From UBA1275 sp038124025 (GTDB taxonomy: Bacteria; Bacteroidota; Rhodothermia; Balneolales; Balneolaceae), in NCBI GenBank assembly GCA_038124025.1, contig JAYPBC010000002.1:68021-132020 (forward strand): DNA of 64,000 nucleotides, read 5' to 3'. A program made the translations under genes and the position numbers. Position 1 is the first letter of the stretch; each line of letters opens with the position of its first letter. Under the pieces are notes generated by a model, which worked only from the letters and a program-made list of their open reading frames with translations, made no database searches and was not told the DNA's origin. Shown here piece by piece: positions 45,330 to 53,115 of the stretch.

Positions 45330-46328
45330 TTACAGCCAATTATTGCTTTTATACCAATTTAGCGTAGATTTTAAACCTTCTTTTAGGCTAATTTGTGGTG
45401 AATACCCCCAATCTTTCCTGGCTTTATTTGAGCTACAAAGCCAGTTCCGAGTAAGTTCCTCTGCCTTATCTGAATTTAAGGCTGGATATACTCCAAAAAT
45501 AGGAGCCATAGTTTCAGCCACCTTTGCAATAGTCATGAGCACACCTTTTGGCACTCGAATCCTTAGATGAGACTTCCCAAGTACCGTTGCGCATTCCTTG
45601 TAAATATCATTCCAAGAATAGCTGTCTTCGCAACCTCCGAGGAAGTAGGTATGAATTCCAGCTGGATTGTAGAGTCTAGATGCAATGATACCGTTCACCA
45701 GATCCTGTACGTGAACCAGAGAGAGAGTTTTTTCTGTGGGATTTCCTAATTCAGGGGCTATACGATAATTAAGGGCTTTGAATAATCCATAGATATCAGT
45801 TTCTCTTGGTCCATAAACCGCTGGAGGGCGTATGATTTTGATGCTTAAGCTTGGGTGATTATCCCACTTTCTTTCTGAAAAGAGTTGATGAATTTCTTCT
45901 TCCATTTGTTTTTTGGAACGACCGTATGCGCTGATGGGGGACAAGGGAGCTTTTTCTGTGAGGGGGGTTTGGCTAGAGGGACCGGCGGCGGCGAGGGAGG
46001 AGAGAATGATGATATTAGATACCCCAGCTTCCACTGCAAGTTCCACTAATTTTTTCGTTGCTTCCACATTGGCTTTAAAAAAATCCGAGTAGGAAGGAGC
46101 GTGGAGTACTGCGGCCCCATGAATAAGTATATCCACCCCCTGCAATGATTCTCTAATAGTTTCTACCTGTTCTAATGAAGATTTTACTGGGGTATAGTCC
46201 AAGCCCTTTAGCCATTTTTCTTTATTTCTAACCAAAACTCGAATTTCTGCATACTCTGCCAAGCTTAAAAGTTGCTCCACTAAATGACTTCCAACAAATC
46301 CAGTTCCGCCAGTAACAAAGGCTTTCAT
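45330..46328 (-). CDS. extended SDR, candidate ceramide reductase (CerR-like)
   Basis: A 332-aa NAD(P)-dependent epimerase/dehydratase-family protein. The Rossmann motif GGTGFVGSH is at residues 7-15. The active-site Ser110/111 region (IILSSLAAAGP) and Tyr135-x3-Lys139 (YGRSK) are intact, then IIRPPAVYGPRETD. In Caulobacter and Bacteroidota an extended SDR of this type (CerR) reduces 3-oxo-ceramide. That assignment here rests mainly on context: it is divergent from two glycosyltransferases, followed by serine palmitoyltransferase and a GNAT protein. A nucleotide-sugar epimerase is the alternative. Confidence 0.7.
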   Translation of the reverse strand: MKAFVTGGTGFVGSHLVEQLLSLAEYAEIRVLVRNKEKWLKGLDYTPVKSSLEQVETIRESLQGVDILIHGAAVLHAPSYSDFFKANVEATKKLVELAVEAGVSNIIILSSLAAAGPSSQTPLTEKAPLSPISAYGRSKKQMEEEIHQLFSERKWDNHPSLSIKIIRPPAVYGPRETDIYGLFKALNYRIAPELGNPTEKTLSLVHVQDLVNGIIASRLYNPAGIHTYFLGGCEDSYSWNDIYKECATVLGKSHLRIRVPKGVLMTIAKVAETMAPIFGVYPALNSDKAEELTRNWLCSSNKARKDWGYSPQISLKEGLKSTLNWYKSNNWL

Positions 46329-46519
46329 AAATGCGTATATTTACGGGTTGATTGGTGATTCAATAGGATTTGAACATTCTATCACGAATAAACTTATGTG
46401 TTATTTTTTTGGTCTTTAGTCAGTAAACAACAATTAAAATACAAAGAAGCAAATTGTTATTTAGTACTTATTTGAGTGTATGGGCAGTGAACGTGTTATC
46501 AAACCTGTTGATTCTATAA

Positions 46520-47689
46520 ATGAGCGAACTAAGAGTAGCCCTATTCACTGGTAATTATAATCACATAAGAGATGGTGTAGCCCTAACATTGAATCGGTTA
46601 GTTCAGTACTTAGAGCAGCAAAACATACCTGTACTAATTTTTGCTCCTAGTGGACCGAATCCAGCAATAGTTCCTCATGAGGGTACGTTGAAGGTCACGC
46701 CTTCCATATCTATGCCCGTACCTGGTAGAAAGGAATATAGAGTAGCCACACATTTCCCCCGTACATTTCGGCGGCAGTTAGAGACATTTGAGCCTACTCT
46801 CATACACATAGCTACTCCCGATGGGCTTGGGATAGGCGCTTTGAATTGGGCAAAAAAGCGAAATATCCCAGTGGTTAGCTCCTATCATACTCATTTTTTG
46901 AGTTATGTGGATTATTATAAACTCTTTTTAGGACCGGTAAAATGGCCTTTTAAGAAGATGATGCAATGGTTCTATCCTCAATGCCAGCGAGTGTATGTGC
47001 CGAGTCAATCCATGATTGATGAGTTAGGAGTTGAGGGAATAACGGGCGATATGAATATTTGGGCAAGGGGTATTGATACCCAACTTTTTAACCCGGAAAA
47101 AAGAGATCAACAATGGCGAAAAAAAATGGGTTTCGCTGAGGATGATATTGTAGTTAGTTTTGTTTCACGCTTAGTATGGGAAAAAGAATTGGGGACCTAC
47201 ATAAAAACTGTGCGACGAATGCAACAACAAAACCCTAAGGTTAGAGCATTAGTGGTCGGGGATGGGCCCGCAAAAGAAGAGGCGCAAATACAGTTACCCA
47301 ATGGGGTTTTTACTGGATTTTGTTCGGGAGAAAACCTTGCTAGGGCCTATGCAAGTTCAGATTTATTTTTGTTCCCTTCCTACACAGAAACTTTTGGTAA
47401 TGTAACCTTAGAAGCAATGGCGAGCGGAGTTCCTTGTCTGGTCGCAAATGCTATAGGCTCCTCATCCTTAGTTGTCGATGGAGAAAACGGCCGACTTGCT
47501 AGGTCTAGAGATATCGATGATTTTAGTAAGAAATTGGAGCAAATGATTTCGAATTTAGCTTCATTACAACAAATGGGGCATCGCTCGCGTGAGTTTGCCT
47601 TAAAGTACCAGTGGGATCATATAAATGAATTACTAGTTGCTGATTATAGAACGGTGATTTCTGATTATCAGGGCAACAAGAACAAATAA
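46520..47689 (+). CDS. GT4-family lipid-type glycosyltransferase
   Basis: A 389-aa GT-B glycosyltransferase. The N-terminal half has LFTGNYNHIRDGVALTLNRL and the membrane-associated PVVSSYHTHF segment found in diacylglycerol/ceramide glycosyltransferases and SQD2-like enzymes. The C-half has SFVSRLVWEKEL, VGDGPAKEE and the EX7E-type donor site in FPSYTETFGNVTLEAMASGVP. It is the first plus-strand gene of a group with a second GT4 23 nt downstream and sphingolipid genes beyond. The likely acceptor is a membrane lipid, donor unknown. Confidence 0.85.
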   Translation: MSELRVALFTGNYNHIRDGVALTLNRLVQYLEQQNIPVLIFAPSGPNPAIVPHEGTLKVTPSISMPVPGRKEYRVATHFPRTFRRQLETFEPTLIHIATPDGLGIGALNWAKKRNIPVVSSYHTHFLSYVDYYKLFLGPVKWPFKKMMQWFYPQCQRVYVPSQSMIDELGVEGITGDMNIWARGIDTQLFNPEKRDQQWRKKMGFAEDDIVVSFVSRLVWEKELGTYIKTVRRMQQQNPKVRALVVGDGPAKEEAQIQLPNGVFTGFCSGENLARAYASSDLFLFPSYTETFGNVTLEAMASGVPCLVANAIGSSSLVVDGENGRLARSRDIDDFSKKLEQMISNLASLQQMGHRSREFALKYQWDHINELLVADYRTVISDYQGNKNK

Positions 47690-47712
47690 CTCCCCTACAG
47701 TAGAAACAAATT

Positions 47713-48939
47713 ATGTCCCATTCCCCCCTTAAAGTACTCTACATTTCGCATTCGCATCCTCCGGATCATGCACCTCTTGAAAATATGGGAGGAATGCAAC
47801 GCGTTAGTATGCAACTTGTTCAAGCTCTTGAGAATAAACCTTCGGTGGAAATACAGACCATTATACAAAAGGCACCATGGAAAGGTATCGAGTGGAGAAC
47901 CTTACTATTTTTGTTAAAATTACGGCGCCAGATCCCCCGTTTTGTGAATGCATATAATCCAGATGTAATATTATTTTCTTCTATGGTTACGGCTAGTATG
48001 GTCAGGTGGTTAAAAAATAAGGTATCGATGCCTATGGTAACCATTAATCATGGTCAGGATGTGACGATGCCGTATCGATGGTATCAGAATCATGTAAGCC
48101 GAGTTTTACGTGATTTAGACGGGGTGATATCAGTGTCACAGGCAACCAAAAAGGCTTGTATCGAACGAGGTATGAATCCTGAAAAAGGTGTTGCTCTACC
48201 CAATGGGATTCAAATAGAAGATTTGTTACCAACCGATGCGGATTATATGAACCCGGTTCATGTTGAGAAGACCTTAGCCTTAGAATCTCATGACGCCATA
48301 GAAGAAATAAAAGGGCTAAAAAGGGCAGCAAAAAAAGAATTGGGCGAATACATTAACATCAACCTGTTGGATAAACCCATTTTACTTTCGGTGGGTCGAC
48401 AGGTGCCTAGAAAAGGGCATGCTTGGTTTATTGAAAAGGTGCTTACCCAGCTGAATCATCCATGTCATTACCTGTTAATTGGAGATGGTCCAGAGCGGGT
48501 GAACATTTATCAAGCAGTCCAAGGGAACGCCGATTTACTAGCTGAAAAAAATATTCATGTGCACATACTGGGCCGTAAATCGGATCATTGGGTTCATAAA
48601 GCCTACACTGCTGCGGACATTTTTATGATGCCTAATGTGAGAGTAGAGGGAGACATGGAAGGCTTTGGTATCGTATTATTAGAAGCAAACCTACATTTTA
48701 CCCCCGTATTTTGTTCGGATTTAGAGGGAATGAAAGATGTAGTAAAGCAAGGAGTTAACGGGATTAAAGTGCAGAGTGAAGACTCAAAAGAGTATGTAAT
48801 GGAATTAGAGAAACTTCTTAGCAGTGACGCATTATTATCTACTTCATTAATGGGTTGCCGATATGTGTGGGAAAATTTCCAGTGGGATAAGGTAGCAGAG
48901 CAATATATTAAGTATCTTACCGAGGTCAATGCCGTATAA
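47713..48939 (+). CDS. second GT4-family glycosyltransferase
   Basis: A 408-aa GT-B enzyme distinct from its neighbour. N-terminal marks are YISHSHPPDHAP and GGMQRVSMQLVQAL; the Rossmann C-half has LSVGRQVPRKGHAW, LIGDGPERVN, and the donor loop MMPNVRVEGDMEGFGIVLLEAN with its conserved glutamate. Residues about 170-210 form an insertion rich in D/E. Two sequential glycosyltransferases suggest a disaccharide head group or sequential decoration. The gene ends 192 bp before serine palmitoyltransferase. Confidence 0.85.
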   Translation: MSHSPLKVLYISHSHPPDHAPLENMGGMQRVSMQLVQALENKPSVEIQTIIQKAPWKGIEWRTLLFLLKLRRQIPRFVNAYNPDVILFSSMVTASMVRWLKNKVSMPMVTINHGQDVTMPYRWYQNHVSRVLRDLDGVISVSQATKKACIERGMNPEKGVALPNGIQIEDLLPTDADYMNPVHVEKTLALESHDAIEEIKGLKRAAKKELGEYININLLDKPILLSVGRQVPRKGHAWFIEKVLTQLNHPCHYLLIGDGPERVNIYQAVQGNADLLAEKNIHVHILGRKSDHWVHKAYTAADIFMMPNVRVEGDMEGFGIVLLEANLHFTPVFCSDLEGMKDVVKQGVNGIKVQSEDSKEYVMELEKLLSSDALLSTSLMGCRYVWENFQWDKVAEQYIKYLTEVNAV

Positions 48940-49131
48940 CGGCCGAATGATATGTCAGTATACCATCTGTGTCTATGAATGCTTCTAATTGTATTTTGAA
49001 CAAGAATATTATCGCAGATTGAAACCAAACCAGACCGCAATTTAAGCGTCAACAACTCAAGGAACGTTTATTTGATAGCTCGGTTATACTGATTATATTG
49101 CAACATTTACTACGAAATTGATATTTATTGA

Positions 49132-50367
49132 ATGGCTGAAACACAACCCCTAGTACGGTCAGATATTTTCGACAAAGCCTTCGGATATACCAAAGCCGAT
49201 GAAGTTAAAGCTCTGGGCCTCTATCCCTATTTCAAACCATTAGAGGCCACTGACGGGACTATTGTAGAAATAGAAGGCAATGAGGTTATTATGGCTGGCT
49301 CAAATAATTATTTGGGTCTGACTAACGATCAACGGACCATAGATGCTGCACAAGCAGCCATAGTGAAGTATGGTACGGGTTGTACAGGATCTAGGTACCT
49401 TAATGGTACACTCGACATTCATATTGAGTTGGAGGAACGACTTGCGGATTTCATGAATAAAGAATCTTGCGTGTTATTTAGTACTGGATATCAGACCAAT
49501 GAGGGCTCGATTCAAACCATTGCGGGCAGAAATGATGTTATTTTTTCTGACAAAGATAATCATGCTTGTATAGTAGTTGGTACCCAATGCTCAGTTGCAA
49601 AAACCATGCGTTACAATCATAATGACATGGATCATTTGCGAAGACTTTTAGAAAAAACTGATCCGGATGCGGGGAAGATTATCATAAGCGACGGTGTGTT
49701 CTCAATGTCGGGTACACTAGCAAAAATACCTGAATTATTAACCCTGGCCAAGGAGTTTGGGGCTCGTCTCTATTTAGATGACGCTCATGCTGTAGGGGTA
49801 ATCGGAGAAGGAGGTAGAGGATCAGCTTCTACTTTTGGTTTGTTAGAGGAAGTAGATTTGATTAGTGGTACTTTTTCAAAGTCATTTGCATCTCTAGGTG
49901 GCTTTCTGGTAGGTCAACGTGAGGTTGTAGAATATATCCGCCACCACTCACCAGCTCATATTTTTAGTGCTTCAATGCCTCCAGCGAATGTTGCGACCGT
50001 TCTTAAAGCAATGGATATAATGGCAGAGGAGCCTTGGAGATTGAGTAGGTTGAACGAAATTTCAACCTATATGCGCACGGAATTGCGAAAACTAGGATTC
50101 AACGTCTGGACCTCTGAAACTCCAATTATTCCTATTGTTATTGGTGAAATGATGCTTTGCTTCCAATTTTGGAAAGATCTTTTTGAGGCTGGTGTATATA
50201 CTAATGCGGTTATCCCACCGGCGGTTCCCCAAGGCCAATCCTTGCTGCGAACAAGTTATATGGCTTCGCATACGGATGAACATTTAGATCGAATATTAGA
50301 GGCTTTTAGAAAAGTTGGATTAAAACATGGAATCATTGATCAAAACGGAAATTCTCTAGTTTCCTAA
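49132..50367 (+). CDS. spt: serine palmitoyltransferase (alpha-oxoamine synthase family)
   Basis: A 411-aa soluble PLP alpha-oxoamine synthase. PLP features are GTGCTGSRYLNG, LDDAHAVGVIG (DDAH at 216-219), and Lys250 in SGTFSKSFASLGGF. Beyond shared family residues it reads like Sphingobacterium Spt: MAGSNNYLGLT, NHNDMDHLRRLLEK, IFSASMPPANVATVLKA and TNAVIPPAVPQGQSLLRTS. It condenses serine with palmitoyl-CoA or acyl-ACP to 3-oxosphinganine, the committed step of sphingolipid synthesis. 8-amino-7-oxononanoate synthase or KBL is less likely, because biotin or threonine genes are absent. Its stop is 1 nt from the next start. Confidence 0.9.
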   Translation: MAETQPLVRSDIFDKAFGYTKADEVKALGLYPYFKPLEATDGTIVEIEGNEVIMAGSNNYLGLTNDQRTIDAAQAAIVKYGTGCTGSRYLNGTLDIHIELEERLADFMNKESCVLFSTGYQTNEGSIQTIAGRNDVIFSDKDNHACIVVGTQCSVAKTMRYNHNDMDHLRRLLEKTDPDAGKIIISDGVFSMSGTLAKIPELLTLAKEFGARLYLDDAHAVGVIGEGGRGSASTFGLLEEVDLISGTFSKSFASLGGFLVGQREVVEYIRHHSPAHIFSASMPPANVATVLKAMDIMAEEPWRLSRLNEISTYMRTELRKLGFNVWTSETPIIPIVIGEMMLCFQFWKDLFEAGVYTNAVIPPAVPQGQSLLRTSYMASHTDEHLDRILEAFRKVGLKHGIIDQNGNSLVS

Positions 50368-50368
50368 G

Positions 50369-51499
50369 ATGAGCATGGCTGCAAGTAGTGTAACCTTTGT
50401 AAGTACCGAAGCCGAAACAAAGGAATTTATTGAATTTCTGTACACTCATTACATGACCGACGGCTTTTTTGTGCCTCCATTGCGTCAGGAGCAACATAAG
50501 CTAATAAATAAACAGAAGAATCCGTTCTTCAAACAAGCGAGGATGGCCATGTTTTTGGCTCATCATGACGGTAAAATAGCGGGTAGAATTGCGGCAGTAG
50601 TGGATGATCGTTTCAACCAGCAGCATGGATTGAATACCGGTCATTTTGCGTTTTTTGAATGTATTGATTATCAACCAACGGCCGACTTATTATTTCGTGT
50701 AGCGGAGGACTGGTTAAGGGGGCAGGGAGTTGAGGAAGTACTGGGCCCAACAAATCCTGGGATGATGGATGTATTAGGCTTTTTAGTAGATGGGTTCGAT
50801 AAATATCCCTACATCATGATGCCTTATTCTAAGCCCTATTATGAAAAACTTGCTCTGAGTGCCGGTTATGAAGGAGTCCGTGACTTATTGGCTTTTGTAC
50901 TCGATGAATCAAATGTAGATTTTGATCGCATGCGCAAAGCAAAGAGCATGATTATGAGACGATATCCCCAAATACATATTCGCCCTGTATCACTCAAAAA
51001 TATTGATGAGGAAGTTAAGATAGTACGGGACATATATAACGAAGCTTGGAAAAATAATTGGGGGTTTTTACCGCTTAGTCTTGAAGAAATTAAAGGGCTT
51101 GCCAAAGAGTTTAAAATGATTTTAGACGAAGATTTTGCTCATGTAGCAGAATGGGAAGGTAAACCAGTTGGTTTTTCTATAGCACTCCCCGATCTAAATC
51201 AGGTTTTTAAGAACATGAATGGAAACTTATATCCTTTTGGTTTTATCAAGTTTCTATGGGGAAAACGTAAAATTAATCGAATAAGAACCGCTTTGATGGG
51301 TATTCTTCCTGAGTTTCAAGGCAAGGGAATTGATGCGCTTTTCCATCAAAGAACCATAGAGTTCGCCCTTGAAAGAAATTTTGTCGAGTCTGAATTGAGT
51401 TGGGTTTTAGATAACAATACAGAGATGATTCATCTGGCCCAACGTCTGGGCGCGAGAATAGATAAGCGATATCGAATGTATGCAAAGAAATTATATTAA
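50369..51499 (+). CDS. GNAT-fold protein, candidate bacterial ceramide synthase
   Basis: A 376-aa protein with a divergent N-terminal half and a C-terminal GNAT-like half. The acyl-CoA loop is seen in LPEFQGKGIDALFHQ and the core in DNNTEMIHLAQRLGA. It starts 1 nt after the spt stop, so translation is coupled. In Caulobacter the ceramide synthase bCerS is a protein with this acyl-CoA N-acyltransferase fold, unrelated to eukaryotic CerS, and homologues sit with spt in other sphingolipid-making bacteria. N-acylation of 3-oxosphinganine is therefore the best guess. It rests on fold and context, not on active-site proof. Confidence 0.75.
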   Translation: MSMAASSVTFVSTEAETKEFIEFLYTHYMTDGFFVPPLRQEQHKLINKQKNPFFKQARMAMFLAHHDGKIAGRIAAVVDDRFNQQHGLNTGHFAFFECIDYQPTADLLFRVAEDWLRGQGVEEVLGPTNPGMMDVLGFLVDGFDKYPYIMMPYSKPYYEKLALSAGYEGVRDLLAFVLDESNVDFDRMRKAKSMIMRRYPQIHIRPVSLKNIDEEVKIVRDIYNEAWKNNWGFLPLSLEEIKGLAKEFKMILDEDFAHVAEWEGKPVGFSIALPDLNQVFKNMNGNLYPFGFIKFLWGKRKINRIRTALMGILPEFQGKGIDALFHQRTIEFALERNFVESELSWVLDNNTEMIHLAQRLGARIDKRYRMYAKKLY

Positions 51500-51554
51500 C
51501 TAATAACCACTCCATTTTTAGATGGGGTAGAACTTCATTCACCAAATAATAATC

Positions 51555-52940
51555 ATGTACCGAATAGAAAAAGATTCAATGGGGGAAGTTAAAGTCCCTG
51601 AAAACGCTAAATATGGAGCACAAACACAAAGAGCACATGATAATTTCCCTATAAGTGGGATTCGGTTTACTCGGGCATTTATAAAGGCTCTTGGAATTGT
51701 CAAGAAAAATGCAGCACAGGTAAATGCCGATTTGGGAACCTTAGATGTCGAGATATCGAAGGCTATTCAGTTAGCTGCACAAGAAATTATTGATGGTAAA
51801 CATGACTCAGAGTTCGTTCTAGATATATTTCAAACGGGTTCAGGAACCTCAAGTAACATGAATACCAATGAGGTTGTGGCTAGACTGGCTAACGAATCTT
51901 TTCCTAATCTAACTATCCCGGTACATCCAAATGACCACGTTAACTTTGGCCAAAGCTCTAATGACGTTATACCAACTACAATCAGAATTGCTGCGGTGAT
52001 TGAATTAAAAGAAAAGTTAATACCAGCATTACAACACTTAGCATTGACCTTCGAACATAAAGGTTCTGAGTATGAACATGTGGTTAAAACCGGAAGAACC
52101 CATTTGATGGATGCAATGCCGATTACCATTGCTCAACAATTTGGTGGATATGCCCGACAACTGCGTTTAGGAGTCAATCGTGTTCAGGATGCAATGATTC
52201 GTTTATCAGAATTACCGCAAGGAGGAACAGCCGTAGGAACTGGTATTAACACGCACCCAAATTTTGGGGTTGAATTTGCGCGAAAAGTCACCAAGCAAAC
52301 AGCGGTATCATTTAAAGAAGCTGAAAATCACTTTGAAGCTCAAGCTACGGTTGATGCCCCAGTCGAAATGAGTGCTCAATTAAAGACTATTGCTGTTGGA
52401 ATGTTGAAAATGGCCAATGATTTACGGTGGATGAATTCTGGCCCAAATAGTGGTTTAGGTGAGATTCAGTTGGCCGCTCTACAGCCAGGCTCATCGATCA
52501 TGCCAGGCAAAGTAAATCCAGTTATTGAAGAATCTGTGGCTATGGTATGTGCGCAGGTTATGGGTAACGATCTTACGGTATCAGTGGCGGGGCAATCAGG
52601 AAATTTTGAGCTCAATGTGATGCTCCCTGTAGTTGCTCACAATCTACTTGAATCGATTGAGCTTTTAACAAATGCCGCAAACAATTTGGCTGATAGGTCG
52701 GTTTCTCGATTAACTATTCGAGAAGACGTTATCGCCGATAAAGTAGGTAAAAACCCAATTTTGGTTACGGCACTCAATCCTATTATTGGGTATGATTTGG
52801 CCGCTAAAATTGCAAAAAAAGCCTACGCAGAGGGTCGTGCCTTGAAAGAAGTAGCTAAGGAAATGACGGATTTGTCTGATCAGGACTTGGATGCAGCACT
52901 AGATCCCATGAAGATGACCCGGGGTGGTTTTACGGAATAG
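51555..52940 (+). CDS. fumC: fumarate hydratase, class II
   Basis: The iron-independent fumarase of the TCA cycle, 461 aa. Landmarks are YGAQTQRAHDNFPIS, FQTGSGTSSNMNTNEV, the catalytic loop GSSIMPGKVNP, and HPNDHVNFGQSSND. It follows the GNAT gene by 55 nt on the same strand. The pairing with the sphingolipid genes is probably incidental. Confidence 0.97.
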   Translation: MYRIEKDSMGEVKVPENAKYGAQTQRAHDNFPISGIRFTRAFIKALGIVKKNAAQVNADLGTLDVEISKAIQLAAQEIIDGKHDSEFVLDIFQTGSGTSSNMNTNEVVARLANESFPNLTIPVHPNDHVNFGQSSNDVIPTTIRIAAVIELKEKLIPALQHLALTFEHKGSEYEHVVKTGRTHLMDAMPITIAQQFGGYARQLRLGVNRVQDAMIRLSELPQGGTAVGTGINTHPNFGVEFARKVTKQTAVSFKEAENHFEAQATVDAPVEMSAQLKTIAVGMLKMANDLRWMNSGPNSGLGEIQLAALQPGSSIMPGKVNPVIEESVAMVCAQVMGNDLTVSVAGQSGNFELNVMLPVVAHNLLESIELLTNAANNLADRSVSRLTIREDVIADKVGKNPILVTALNPIIGYDLAAKIAKKAYAEGRALKEVAKEMTDLSDQDLDAALDPMKMTRGGFTE

Positions 52941-53006
52941 CTAAAAAGGCAGGAAGGTATTTCATAAGCTAAGTTATACCTAGCAAAGCGTTTACAGATT
53001 AGTAAG

Positions 53007-53033
53007 CTGAAATACTTTTTTTGGAGGTTTCAG
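53007..53033. repeat. inverted repeat between fumC and the E1 gene
   Basis: CTGAAA and TTTCAG form 6-bp arms 15 nt apart, with a T7 run between them. It might be a weak hairpin or an operator ahead of the E1 gene. The spacer holds nothing else recognisable. Confidence 0.25.
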
Positions 53034-53115
53034 AACATTATATTGTTATGCTGTAATATGGTCACAGGAGAAAAGATTAATATCTGAATAACTGTGCGTA
53101 AAGCTAACCATTAGA

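Noticed and set aside
48603..49055. 150-aa minus-strand frame over the end of the second GT4
   Set aside because: It overlaps conserved donor-site codons of the glycosyltransferase and has no motif of its own.
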